Below are positions 10,911 through 22,142 of a DNA stretch of 64,000 bases, piece by piece (the stretch's first letter is position 1; the number at the start of each line of letters is the position of its first letter). The notes beneath the pieces were generated by a model. The model did not search any database. It was given only the letters and a program-made list of their open reading frames with translations, and was not told the origin of the DNA. A program made the position numbers and the translations under genes. The stretch is taken from NCBI GenBank assembly GCA_019925795.1, contig CM034304.1, forward strand, positions 12,649,471 through 12,713,470. The letters are read 5' to 3'. The DNA comes from Dendrobium chrysotoxum (lineage: Eukaryota; Streptophyta; Magnoliopsida; Asparagales; Orchidaceae).

Positions 10911-12232
10911 TTCTGATGATTGGTGATTTCTGATTTCTCTGATTTTTATTTTGTTTTTGTTAGTTAGCTTTTGTGCTGATCACTTGCTTTCTGTTATTTT
11001 TATTCTTCTGCTTTCTGTTCTAGCTTTAGTGTCAGTTTGATTTGAGTATTTATTTTGTTATGACTTAGTGTTTACATGTTTTATTTATTGGTTCATCTCT
11101 TTTATTTACTGTTTTACATTTTTGAAAATCCGATCACTGCTCACTACTTCTGATTAACTGAATTTCTGACTAAGAATTTTACCTTATTTTTATTCTGAAA
11201 CTGGTAAGCAGTGATTGATTCCACTGGATCGGTTAAAGGGAAGAAACATTGATGATTGTTTCTCTTCCTCTAACTCCTTTGCTGGTGTATTGTTTCTTTT
11301 GGATAAATATTCTCTTCAAAATTAAAATTTTAGTTTTTGAACTAGAGATTTATTTTATCTTCCTACAGGAATCTACCTCATATCAATAGTATTTTCAAAG
11401 TCTTGAGTCATTATTTTGATTTTCTAAACCAAGTGATTACACTTATTATATGACGTCTGGCTTTTATTTTGTGAATTACTCTTCCTTATTATGGAGAGAG
11501 CATCTCCTATGTCTGGAAGGTAATTTTATAGCTGAGATCCTTTAATGATTTTGAGAGGGAGAAATCTTACAAAAGATGCGCAGTGCACCAAATAAAGTGA
11601 AAAAGAGGCACAAAATGAGCCCAAAGATGAAAATATCTGAAATGTCGCCAAACTAAAAGATACACAAAGTGTATCAAAAATCAAAAGATGCACAAAGGGC
11701 CAAATAAATTGAAAAAGAGAAATAAAATGAGCCCAAACCAAGCTTTCTTCCCTTTCAGATCGTTAAATGTCTTAGAAAAATTTGTGCTCCACTTAATATT
11801 TTCAAAAGCTTGAGTTTGAAAATCCTGATTTTTGATTTTTTACTTCGTAAAACTATTATATCAGATATTTTTCTGGAACGAGGCTTGAAAGGATCTCTTT
11901 TCGAATCTAATTTCTTTTCTTCTGAATTGGATTTTTATTTTAAAAAGAGATTTACATCGACAAGGTGCCCGAGGTGGGAGTTACGAAAGTCGAGTTTTCC
12001 AACTTTTTCTGGTTTTCAGTGCTGTCAATCGTCTCCTTATTAGTTTTTGAATCTAAAATCGAGAAAAAATTCTGATTTATTGGAGCAGCTTGATAAAAAA
12101 AACCGTTGCTTTTATGTGTTCTCGCTTCGAGTTTTATTCATTTTTGTTTTTGTTTTAGTTTTCGTGGTTGTGTCTTTGGGATCCTTATATGTCATCTCCA
12201 TCCTCTATCTTTTTCTTTTTTTTCTTCACATC
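10911..12232 (+). other. Element A post-pol non-coding region
   Basis: No credible gene. It is T-rich and matches the same interval in C (27455-28810). At 11570-11740 there are two diverged copies of a roughly 120-bp unit containing AAAAGATGC and AAATGAGCCCAAA; C has the same at 28200-28370. B lacks most of this stretch: its sequence jumps from the equivalent of about 11256 to 12345. Short open frames here (11810-12043, 12047-12271) are low-complexity and not conserved as protein. Confidence 0.7.
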
Positions 12233-12740
12233 ATCCTGGACGATTCACTGATCGTCCTAGACGATCCATAAATCATCCTGGACGATCCATAAATCGTCCT
12301 GGACAATCCATTCAAAACCATCTCCACTCTGATCCTGCTGCTGAGAAAAACTAATTATTGGTGATCATCTTGGACGATCCTTAAATCATCCTGAACGATA
12401 TGTTTCATATCTTCCTGATCTGATCAAATGGCTGAGATTGCACCAATTATTGGCCATCGTCCTGGACGATCCACCTCATCGTCCTGGACGATCCATATGT
12501 CAAGCCGCTGGACGATTCGAATTCAGCCCGTCTGACATATTTATTATATATCATCTTGTACGATCCACCTAATCGTCCTGGATGATACTTTTCGTCAACG
12601 GTCGTCCGGCCTGACTCCTCAAGATGATCATCTGTGTCTAATCATCCTGGATGATCGGACTACCTTTTTGACCAATCATCCTGGCCGTCATAAATGTCCA
12701 TATCGTCCTGGACGATCTCGCGATCATACGGGACGATCCG
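12233..12740. repeat. Internal palindrome array upstream of A's accessory gene
   Basis: The same ATCGTCC-N-GGACGAT family as in the LTRs, but located between pol and the accessory frame. Perfect copies include 12702-12716. Diverged copies (ATCATCCTGGACGAT, ATCGTCCTGGATGAT, ATCATACGGGACGAT) fill the stretch. B has the corresponding array at about 16683-17090. It leads directly into a TATA box. Confidence 0.88.
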
Positions 12741-12748
12741 GCCAAATT

Positions 12749-12760
12749 CTATTTAAATAG
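12749..12760 (+). promoter_or_regulatory. TATA-like box before A's accessory gene
   Basis: CTATTTAAATAG, itself a palindrome, lies 59 nt before the ATG at 12820. B has CTATATAAATAG in the matching place, the better TATA consensus. With the upstream palindrome array this repeats the layout of the LTR promoter. Confidence 0.55.
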
Positions 12761-12819
12761 CCGATTTCTTAAGGGTTTTTCACACCTCTTCTTCCACTCT
12801 CCCTCACTTCTACTTTCTC

Positions 12820-13550
12820 ATGGCTGGTGGGAAATGTTCTAGACAAAAGGGAGCGAGTTCCTCCCGGGGGCATGTTGATCCTTGCTTTCCAAATGTAGCC
12901 GATCAGGCTTCCTTCGGGTGCTATCGTGGCGTGGGGATCACGCATTCAAAAAAAGTAAACCCCCGCACCCTTACATATCTTATTCTTAATCTTTTCGCAC
13001 ACACCTCCCTCACCTTCATCCTTACCCTAGCCTTTCCCTTTAGTCTTGAACTTCTTCAAGTTTTCTTTGCAAATTTGCCCATTTTCACGGACTATTCCAC
13101 TCTTCGCTCGTATGCCAATCAACTTCCGTGGAACTCACTACCCAAGACTTTCACAACATTCTTCAACTTTCTGTCACTGGCGACAAACTCCACACTCTTA
13201 TCACTGACCCTAATTATGATTGGAGTGTCGTCAATCACTTCCTTCGCAATACGAATGCACCCTACTATGATAATGCTTGCACTTCACTTTTAAGGACGCA
13301 CGGACCATTCAGCATGTCCTTTATTCCTCCGTCATTCCAAAGGCGGGGGATCTAATTCACATCACCACGTTACTGTCCTTGACCATATACTACATCTTGG
13401 CCCGTAGGGAGTTTAATACCTCTGATCTTATTATCCAATACATCTAGCACCTCACCACTATTAGGGATCCGGGTCATAGGCGTCACCCAAATCTAGCTTT
13501 AGGTCATCTCATTGCATATGCCTTAGAAACCAAATATGACCTACAGTATC
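12820..13550 (+). pseudogene. Element A accessory ORF, 5' part (putative plant transposon protein-like)
   Basis: Starts ATG at 12820 (MAGGKCSRQKGASSSRG). It is in frame to about 13115, loses one base relative to B near 13120, shifts again near 13290-13360, and is cut by element B at 13550 within ...TKYDLQY. The remaining 3' part is at 32879-33275. Overall layout: Ser/Arg-rich start, a hydrophobic stretch (residues about 50-85), a globular region. It resembles the Pfam family called putative plant transposon protein (PF20167), from memory. Function unknown; env-like is the label often used for genes in this position in Sireviruses, but I see no signal peptide. Confidence 0.7.
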
Positions 13551-15211
13551 TGAAAGTTCGATAGGGATGTTAAGCCCTAGTGAACTAGTCCCGAGGCTAA
13601 CCAAGAGGGGGGTGAATTGGTTATTTAAAAATTTCACAACAACAATGAAAATTTTTTTCGATATTTAGCAGCGGAAACAAATAAACATAAATGAAAAAGA
13701 TAAATCTCAGATATTCACCCACGCAGTTAATATCAAAAAGTAAAGTGCAGAAGTGAATCAGAATAGCAAACCAAATTTTATAGTGGTTCGGTGAACTTGA
13801 CCTACGTCCACTCCCCGGAGCCTCTCCTCCGGGTATTGCACTAAACAAAAAGTGTCTCTCCTTTTGCTCCCACAGCAAGGCGGAGAAGCCTGTACAAGAC
13901 CTCCTTTTCACCACACGGTGGGGCAGAGAACCCGACCTCCTTTTGCTTCCTCCTGAAGCAGGCAGAGAACCTTCGAACTCCTTTTGCTTCCACCTGAAGC
14001 GGGCAGACAACCCTGGATCTTCTTGCGAACGATCCTCCCATGACGAACACCGACTAGACGAAAGACGACGAGCGGAAAAGACGACTCTGATCCGTGCTTG
14101 GAGCAACCTTAGTGAATCCGTCACTAACTCCCCCTCACAAGATCTTCTCTCTCTCTCTCCCAACTCTCTATCTCTCTCTAAGGTTTCTCAGGGAAGGAAG
14201 GTAGTAAAAGATTTTTCTTGTTTCAAGAAAAAGTTCTTTTATAGGAGGGCTTAAAATTTGCCCTAAATCTCAACTGGTCGGCCAAGATCGTCCAGGACGA
14301 TCGATAGATCATCCTGTACGATCAGTTCAAATTTAGCTGTTTCAGCCTGGACGATCTGGCTCTTCTGGACGATCAGTAGAAAAAATTATTCATATCATCC
14401 CGTACGATCCTGCGATCGTCTGGGACGATTAGTGCAAATCGAGGAATATCGTCCAGAAGACTGTTCGGGTCGTCTAGAGAAATCTGTGCTGGACGACCAA
14501 AAAATGACTTGATCGTCTAGGACGATAGGGATATAGTCCTGTACGATTAGTTCAAAAAGTGCCCAAATCATCCTGAACACAGTTCGGGTCGTACAGCTGA
14601 AATGCACTAGACGATCATGATCGTCCGGGACGATCCTGCGATCGTCCAAGACGATATGATCATATCAATCAAAAATAAATTGCTTTCCTTAATTACCAGA
14701 TTAAATTTGGCATGATTGTACTGAATCATCCAGGACGATACACGTATCGTCCAGGACGATCAGACCAAATAACTAAAAATAAAAACTTGCGTAACTTGAT
14801 CTAGCAGCTTAGAATTTCTGATTTGAGCATATCATCCTGTACGATCCAAAGATCGTCCAGGACGATCTGCTAAATCAGACCCTCTTAACTTAGTCGCCCT
14901 AATTAGGGTTCCTATTTTTACTTGATCGTCTAGGATGATGTGAATATCGTCCAGGATGATCTGAACAAAAACTGAACAGAAACTCTAATTCACTCAAGCT
15001 CTCCCCCTGAGTGTGTGTGTGCAAGGTTACTTAGCTAGGGGATCAGTTACATTACAATTGACTCAATAAAATGAAAAATAATACATTGGACACACTTGGA
15101 CCCGATCTTGAGTTGGCTTGAGTGGCTCATAATCTTTTGTGCCTGAAACAAATTAGCCAAGCAAAATACACTGGAAACATGTTTATCATCATCAAAACCA
15201 AATTTACAACA
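13551..15211 (-). repeat. Element B 3' LTR
   Basis: 1661 bp. On the + strand it reads TGAAAGTTCG ... TTTACAACA, the complement of the family's TGTTG...TTTCA ends. It contains the palindrome array (about 14285-14960), the TATA box (14236-14243) and the leader with GCTTC-GAAGC repeats (about 13930-14030). A 180-codon open frame lies on the minus strand within it (13621-14163), made of the leader repeats; I do not think it is a gene. Confidence 0.92.
14285..14960. repeat. Palindrome array in B 3' LTR
   Basis: Dense copies of ATCGTCCAGGACGAT and variants, upstream of the LTR's TATA box on the minus strand. It aligns with the arrays in A, C and D. Confidence 0.88.
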
Positions 15212-15226
15212 ATCTCCCCCTTTTTG
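15212..15226 (-). promoter_or_regulatory. Element B polypurine tract
   Basis: The + strand reads ATCTCCCCCTTTTTG, so the element strand has AAAAAGGGGGAGAT directly before the 3' LTR. It primes second-strand synthesis. A second, similar tract follows at 15370-15386. Confidence 0.85.
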
Positions 15227-15369
15227 ATGATGGCAAACATTTGTACAGTAGTTTGAAAATAAAACTAAACAGGAGATCCAAAAATATATATTTTTTTCAA
15301 ATTTTCATTTAATAATCAAACTAATACAGAAAACATAACACATAACAAAAACTGAAACGACTACAACTG

Positions 15370-15386
15370 ACTCCTCCTTTTGACAT
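15370..15386 (-). promoter_or_regulatory. Second polypurine-like tract in B
   Basis: On the element strand this reads GATGTCAAAAGGAGGAG, about 160 bp upstream of the main tract. A and C have GATGTCAAAAGGGGGAG at the same position. Repeated polypurine tracts ahead of the 3' LTR are a recorded feature of Sireviruses. Confidence 0.7.
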
Positions 15387-15461
15387 CACAAAAAGGAGGA
15401 GGAAAAACAGAACACGGAATTAAAACATAAAAGAGAACAACTATAAAACAGGAAACTAAAA

Positions 15462-16595
15462 CTAAGGCGGATCCTGATCGGAAGAAGGAGGTGGCGGTGG
15501 AGGGTTGAAGTAATGGTGAATGGCCTGAAAATGGGCTCCAATCCAGGTGATGTCCTGGTCATGCTGCTGTTGCTGCTGCGCAGCATAGTCAGTGAAGCAC
15601 TGGATGTCCTCGGCGTGCCATTGCTCCTGGGCAACCACGTAGGAGTCAAATCTGTCCTCTCACTGATTGAAATGCTGCACTAGGTGGTCAAAGGGAGAGG
15701 CAGTACGAAGGGGAGCAGGTGCCTCTGGTGCAGCATGAACTGGAATGGCCTCTTCCTCTTCCTCCTCAATATCCGGGGCGGGCTCCGGATGTAGTCGGGT
15801 GCTGTGTAGGACGTGGAATAAGTTGTTTGTGAAGAAGGAAGGAGGGACATCAGGAGGGACAGGATACTGAAGGTCATATTTTGTCTCTAAGGCATAGTGA
15901 ATAAGATGACCTAAAGCTAGATTTGGGCGACGCCTGTGACCCGGATCTCTAATGGTGGTTAGGTGTTCTATGTATCGGATAATCAGATCAGAGGCATTAA
16001 ATTCTCGACGGGCCATGATGTAGTAGGTGGTCAAGGACAGTAGCAGGGTAATGTGAATTCGATCCCCCGCCTTTGGAATGACGGAGGAAGGAAGGACGTG
16101 CTGAATGGTCCGTGCGTCCTTGAGAAGGGAAGTGCAAGCGTTGTCATGATAGGGTGCGTTTGTATTGCAAAGGAAGTGATTGGCGACACTCCAATCATAG
16201 TCAGGATCGGTGATAAGCGTGTGAAGTTTGTCGCCAGTGACAGACATGTTAAGAATATTGTGAAAATCGTGGATCATGAGTTCCACGGGGCGTTGATTGA
16301 CGTATGATCGAAGAGTGGAATAGTCCGCAGAAATGCGCAAGTTGGCAAAGAAGATTTGAAGGAGTTCAAGATTAAATGGAAAGGCTAAGGTCAGAATGAA
16401 GGTGAGGGAGGTGTGTGCGAATAAATCTAGAATGGGATAAGTGAGAGTGCGGGGATTTACAATTTTAGAGTGCGTGATCCCCATGTTACGATAGCATTCG
16501 AAAGAAGCCTGATCGACGGCATTCGGGAAGCGAGGATCGACATGTCCCCGGGAGGAACTGGCACCCTTTTGACGGGAATGTTTGCCACCAGCTAT
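15462..16595 (-). pseudogene. Element B accessory ORF, nearly intact (putative plant transposon protein-like)
   Basis: The best copy of the accessory gene: 378 codons including the stop, with two visible lesions. The start codon is ATA (16593-16595) where A has ATG, and one internal TGA stands at 15660-15662 where A has TGG. Residue 38 is Met (16484), a possible alternative start. Layout: Ser/Arg-rich N-terminus; hydrophobic helix-like stretch about residues 50-85 (LTFILTLAFPFNLELLQ) ending FFANL; globular part with VLPSSVIPKAGDRIHI; acidic run (EEEEEEA) near residue 260; C-terminal part with AAQQQQQ and a NPPPPPP run, ending DQDPP. This matches my memory of PF20167 proteins, which begin with an FYANL-type motif. 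No catalytic motif seen; role unknown. Confidence 0.72.
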
Positions 16596-16664
16596 GAGGA
16601 ATCAAGAGTGTAGGGAACTAGAAGGAGGGTGGAAGACGGAGTGTGAAAAACCTGAAGAAAACTG

Positions 16665-16676
16665 CTATTTATATAG
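16665..16676 (-). promoter_or_regulatory. TATA box before B's accessory gene
   Basis: On the element strand CTATATAAATAG lies 69 nt before the start codon. It is a near-perfect plant TATA box. The sequence between it and the start is CT-rich, like a plant leader, and shares GGTTTTTCACAC with A. Confidence 0.65.
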
Positions 16677-16682
16677 AAAATG

Positions 16683-17090
16683 GCCTGATCGTCCCGTACG
16701 TTCGCGACATCGTCCGGGACGATATGGTCATTTATGACATCCTGGACGATTGGTAAAAAAAGGCGGTCCGATCGTCCAGGAAGATTAGATATCGTCCAGG
16801 ACGATTAGACACAGGCGATCGTCCCGAGGAGTCAGGGTGGACGACCGTTGATGAAAAGTTTCATCCAGGACGATTAGGTGGATCGTCCGAGACGATATGC
16901 AATAAATATGTCGGACGAGCCGAATTCCAATCATCCAGCGGCTGACACGTGGATCGTCCGGGACGATGAGGTGGATCGTCCAGGACGATGGACAATAATT
17001 GGTGCAATGTCAGCCGTTTGATCAGATCAGGAAGATATGGATCATATAGTCCAGGACGATGTAATGATCGTCCAGGACGATCACTAATAA
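16683..17090. repeat. Internal palindrome array upstream of B's accessory gene
   Basis: Copies of ATCGTCC-N-GGACGAT and variants, the counterpart of A's 12233-12740, lying between pol and the accessory gene's TATA box. Confidence 0.88.
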
Positions 17091-17457
17091 TTGGGATTTT
17101 TCAGGACAATCATCAATGTTTCTTCCCTTTAACAGATTCAGTGGAGTAAATTACTACTTACCAGCTTCCAAACCAAAACAAGGTAAAAACTCCCAGTCAA
17201 AAATTCAGATTATCAGAAGTAGTGAGCGGTGATCAGATTTTGAAAAGCATAAAATAGTAAGTATAAGATATGAACCAGTGAATAAAAATAGGTAGAAAAT
17301 CACAGCAAAGTAAATACTCAAATCAAACTAACAGTAAGGCTAAAACAGAAATCACCAGAGGAAATAAAATCAACTGAAAGCAAATAATCAAAACAAAAAC
17401 TAACTAACGGAAAATAGAATACCAATCCGAATAATCAGAAATCAGCAGTCATCAGAA
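17091..17457 (-). other. Element B post-pol non-coding remnant
   Basis: Short T-rich (element strand) sequence matching C 27455-27900. It ends abruptly at an ATTGATGATTGT equivalent and joins the palindrome array, so about 1.1 kb present in A (about 11256-12345) is missing. No gene seen. Confidence 0.6.
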
Positions 17458-20400
17458 TCAAGCATTTATATCAATCACTCCTAATCTGGTTCTCAAAATG
17501 CTGAATGAGTCAAAGGCCAGTAGTTTAGTGAATATGTCAGCCAGCTGATTTTCATTTGCTACATGATGTAACTCAATGTCCCCTTTTGTAACATGGTCCC
17601 TAATGAAGTGATGCCTTATATCAATGTGTTTGGTCCTAGAATGTTGGATTGGATTCTTAGAGATACAGATGACACTAGTATTATCACAGAGAACAGAAAT
17701 TGTGCCAACAGGTACCCCTAAATCCAAGACTTATTGCTTCAACCAAAGAACTTGGGCCACACAACTCCCTAAGGCAATGTACTCAGCTTCAGCAGTGGAA
17801 AGTGCAACTGAGTTCTGTTTTCTACTGGACCAGGAGACTAACGACTGTCCTATGAATTGACAAGTCCCAGAAGTGCTCTTTCTATCCACCCTACAACCTG
17901 CAAATTCAGAATCAGAATATCCAATGATCTCAAAAGAGGTGTTGTGCCTAGGGTACCAAATTCTTAGGTTTGGGGTCCCTAAAAGATATCTAAGAATTCT
18001 CTTAACAGCAGTCAGGTGAGACTCTTTAGGATCAGCCTGAAACCAGCATAAAGACAGACACTAAACATGATATCAGGTCGGCTAGCAGTCAGGTAAAGCA
18101 GTGAACCTATTATCCCTCTATACTTCTTCTGATCAACAGATTTTCCATTTGAATCCTTATCTAACTGAACTGAGGAGGGCATGGGAGTATTTATTGGCTT
18201 GGCTTTGTCCATTTCATATTTCTTCAAAATGTCCTTAGTGTATTTTGATTGATTGAGAAAGGTTCCATCATCCGTTTGGCTTATGCTAACCCTAAAAAGT
18301 AGGACAATTCTCCCATCATACTCATCTCAAACTCCTTACTCATTATTTTAAAAAACTCTTCACATAAATATTTATCAGAAGATCCAAAAATTATATCATC
18401 AACATAGATCTGGACAATGAGTAAGTCATCCCCTAATCTCCTCAGAAAAAGGGTGGTGTCTACGCTCCCCTTAACAAACTCTCTTTCTAACAGGAATGTG
18501 CTAAGCCTCTCATACCATGCTCTGGGTGCCTGTTTCAATCCATATAAGGCCTTTTTTAATTTATAGACATGATTTGGATATTGGGAATTCTCAAAACCTG
18601 GGGGTTATTCTACAAAAACATCTTCTTTAATTACCCCATTTAAAAAGGCACTCTTGACATCCATTTGAAACAGCTTAAATCTCTTATAACAAGCAAAGGC
18701 TAGTAGCACTCTAATGGCTTCTAATCTAGCTACAGGGGCAAAAGTCTCCTCAAAATCAATCCCTTCTATCTGATTATACCCCTTAGCCACCAATCTTGCC
18801 TTATTTCTCACCACCACACCAGAATCATTCATCTTATTCTTAAAGATCCACTTGGTTCCCACAATACTTTAATTTTTAGGTCTTTCTACTAACTCCCAAA
18901 CATCATTCCTTACAAATTGATTCAATTCTTCCTGCATAGCTAAAATTCAAAACTCATCCGATAAGGCTTGATTGATGTTGGTGGGTTCAGTCATTGAGAT
19001 AAAGGCAGAATGGTTTACTTCCTTCCAAAGTCCATGCCTAGTCCTAACACCTTCAGAAGGGTCTCCTAAGATCAGTTCTTTAGGATGACTCAAAGAATAT
19101 CTCCAATCTCTAGGCAACGTGGTTTGAGGTTCTACCCTTTCCTCCAAATTTATATTTCCAACTCCTTGGGTAACCTCAACAATCTCTTCATCTTCTACTT
19201 CAGATCTAGACTCCTTAGGATCAGATTCATCAAACACCACATGGGTTGTTTTTTCCACCACAAAAGTCCTCCTATTGAACACCCTAAAGGATTTCCCCAC
19301 ACTTGAATATCCTAAGAACACTCCTTCATCAGATTGAGGTCAAATTTTCCTAAGGGCGATTTCCCGTTGTTCAGAATAAAAACCTTACAGCCAAAGACAT
19401 GGAGGTGGGACAGATTTGGAGTTCTACTCTTAATGATCTCATAAGGTGTCTTATTCATTTTGACTCTCACATTCACCCTATTCAGCACATAACAGGCAGT
19501 GTTCACCGCTTCAGCCCAAAAGTATTTTGGAAGTGAATACTCGGCAAGCATGGCTCTAACGGCTTCCACTAAGGTCCTGTTCTTCCTTTCAGCTACCCCG
19601 TTCTGCTGAGGGGTCCTAGGAGCTGAAAAATTATGACTAGTCCCATGATCCTCACAAAAACTTCCAAATCTTTCATTTTCAAACTCCCCTCCGTGATCAC
19701 TATGGATAGTAATAATCTCACATCATAACTTCTTCTGAATCCAAGTAAAGAAAGATCTAAACTCATCAAATGACTCAGATTTATGTGACAAAAACTTAAC
19801 CCAAGTGAACCTCGAATAATCATCTACAATCACAAAACCATATACTCTCCCCCTAAGCTGGCAGTGCTAATGGGTCCAAAGAGGTCCATGTGAAGAACTT
19901 CTAAAGGTCTGGAGGTGCTAATGTCTTTAACAGAGTGAAAAGAGGACTGGACTTGTTTCCCTAACTGACAGGCATCACACAGGTGATCCTTAGTGAACTT
20001 AAGCTTGGGCACACCTCTAACTAAGTCCTTTTGGGTGACTCTCCTAAGGGTTTTCATACTGGCATGACACAATCTCCTATGCCATAACCAAGACTCATCA
20101 GCAGCAGTTTTTAAGCAAATTGAATTATCAGATTTAATGTAACTTACATCCAGCTTGAAGACGTTGTTGATTCTTTGCCCCTGTAAAACAACTTTATCAT
20201 TTAAGCTTAAAATGCAGCCAGTGGGCAGGAATTTGATGCTGTATCCCTTGTCACAAAGTTGACTGATGCTCAGCAAGTTGTGTTTCAGTCCATCTACAAG
20301 CAAAACATTATCAATCATAAAATTCTTTGAATCACTAATTATACCTGAGCCTACCACCTTCCTGGTGGTGTTATCTCCAAGTGTAACCTTGCCTGCAGCT

Positions 20401-20504
20401 CTGGCCTCCAGCGAAATGAACTGATTTGCATCTCCAGTCATGTGTCTAGAACATCCACTGTCCAGGTACCACATGCTCTCACGAGATCTTGTGTGAGAGC
20501 ACAC
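17458..20504 (-). pseudogene. pol: Element B pol, broken
   Basis: Reads right to left: protease (MWYLDSGCSRHMTGD, from 20474), HHCC region, integrase, RT (YVDDIIFGSS near 18395-18425), RNase H (ending DINA at 17461). Open from 20504 without a stop as VCSHTRSRES before the MWYLDSG start. Frame breaks include loss of one G in a G-run at about 19851 (five G where C has six), a frameshift near 19321 and stops near 18605 and 18868. Two conserved lines (gag stop, then TAG in the pol frame) separate it from gag as in A and C. Confidence 0.88.
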
Positions 20505-20515
20505 CTACAAAAATA

Positions 20516-20826
20516 TCAAATGTCAGTCTTAGGAACCCAAATAGGTTTGGGTTCCTTCTTATGAAAAGAAGAATGCAATGCATGCGTGCTGTGCTATGAA
20601 ACAGGCAGTTTGGGTCTCCACACCCAATGTGTACTACGGTGAACAGTGCAGGTATGGGAAATGTGCCCTAACATGCCACATGAAAAATATCTTACACCAG
20701 GAAAATGGTTAACTAATCTACGTGGGTGATAGTGCCTCTTCCTAGATGTATATGAAACATGCTTTGATGAACTTGCAACAGATTTTTCAAAAGGTGGCGG
20801 TGCATAAAACTGTTCAAAAGTAGGAG
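20516..20826 (-). pseudogene. gag: Element B gag, C-terminal part
   Basis: Contains the second zinc-knuckle region near 20660-20690 (the element strand matches C's GMLGHISHTC, with the first Cys region altered) and the conserved C-terminus ending in a TGA at 20516-20518. Split by element C at 20826. The other half continues at 30689. Confidence 0.75.
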
Positions 20827-21079
20827 TGTTGCAAATCTGGTTTTGATGATGACAAACATGTTTCCAGTGTGTTTTGCTTGGCTAATCTGTTTCAGGCACA
20901 AAAGACCGCGAGCCACTCAAGCCAACTCAAGATCGAGTCCAAGTGTGTCAAATGTATGAATTTTCTTTTTATTGAGTCAATTGTAATGTAACTGATTCCC
21001 TAGCTAAGTAACCTTGCACACACACACTCAGGGAGAGAGATTGAGTGAATTAGAGTTTCTGTTAAAATTTTGTTCAGAT

Positions 21080-21760
21080 CATCCTAGACGATCTCCACAT
21101 CGTCCTGGACGATCCAGTTAAAATAGAAACCCTAATTAGGGCGACTAAGTTAAGAGGGTCAGATTAAGCAGATCGTCCTAGATGATCTCTGGATCGTACG
21201 GGACGATATGCCCAAATCAGAAATTCTCAGCCGCCAGATCAAGTTAGGCAAGTTCTTATTTTTAGATACTTGGTCTGATCGTCCCGGACGATACGTGTAT
21301 AGTCCCGGACGATCCAGTACAATCATGCCTAATATAATCTGATAATTAAGGAAAGCAATTTATTTTTGGTTGATACGATCATATCGTCCTAGACGATCGC
21401 AGGATCGTCCCGGACGATCTTGATCGTCTAGTGCATTTAAGCTGTACGTCCAGAACTATGTACAGGACGATTTGGGGCCTTTTTGAACTAATCGTACAGG
21501 ACGATGACCCCATCGTCCTGGACGATCAAGTCATTTTTTGGTCGTCCAGCACAGATTTCTCTAGACGACCCGAACTATCTTCTGGACGATTTCCCTCAAT
21601 TTGCTCTAATCGTCCCGGACGATCGCAGGATCATACGGGACGATATGAACAATTTTTTCTACTGATCGTCCAGAAGAGCCAGATCGTCCAGGCTGAAATA
21701 GCTGAATTTGAACTGATCGTACAGGACGATCTACCGATCGTCCTGGATGATCTTGGCCGA
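21080..21760. repeat. Palindrome array in C 5' LTR
   Basis: Perfect ATCGTCCTGGACGAT copies at 21099-21113 and 21512-21526, plus ATCGTCCCGGACGAT and ATCGTACGGGACGAT variants. By eye about twenty full or half sites. CG dinucleotides are better kept here than in A. Confidence 0.9.
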
Positions 21761-22019
21761 CCAGTTGAGATTTAGGGCAAATTTTAAGCCCTCCTTTAAA
21801 AGAACTTTTTCCAATTTTTGGAAACATCTTTTGCTGCCTTCCTTCCCTGAGAAACCCTAGAGAGAGAGAGTTGGGAGAGAGAGAGAAGATCTTGTGAGGG
21901 GGAGTTAGTGAGGGATTCACTAAGGTTGCTCCGAGCACGGATCAGAGTCTTCTTCTCCGCTCGTCGTCTTTCGTCTAGTCGGTGTTCGTCGTGGGAGGAT
22001 CGTTCACAAGAAGATCCGG

Positions 22020-22142
22020 GGTTCTCTGCCCGCTTCAAATGGAAGCAAAAGGAGTTCGGAGGTTCTCTGCCTGCTTCAGGAGGAAGCGAAAGGAGTTCGA
22101 AGGTTCTCTGCCTGCTTCAGGAGGAAGCGAAAGGAGGTTGGG
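22020..22142 (+). repeat. Three 41-bp tandem repeats with hairpins in C 5' LTR
   Basis: Units start at 22020, 22061 and 22102 with GGTTCTCTGCC. The second and third contain GCTTC-AGGAG-GAAGC, able to form a 5-bp stem (22073-22087 and 22114-22128). The 3' LTR has the same three at 30184-30306. A's 3' LTR has about one, D has about three. They lie in what should be transcribed leader. Confidence 0.85.

Noticed and set aside
12820..13293. Calling the accessory protein a true envelope glycoprotein
   Set aside because: It has one hydrophobic stretch but no signal peptide, cysteine pattern, or cleavage site that I can see. The resemblance to the putative plant transposon protein family is better.
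13621..14163. 180-codon open frame on the minus strand in B's LTR, with related frames at 21908-22281, 30072-30445 and 31467-31799
   Set aside because: They recur because the LTR recurs. They are built from the GA-rich leader and 41-bp repeats, shift frame between copies, and show no start, domain or composition of a real protein.
16053..16307. 84-codon frame on the + strand
   Set aside because: Exact shadow of B's accessory gene on the other strand.
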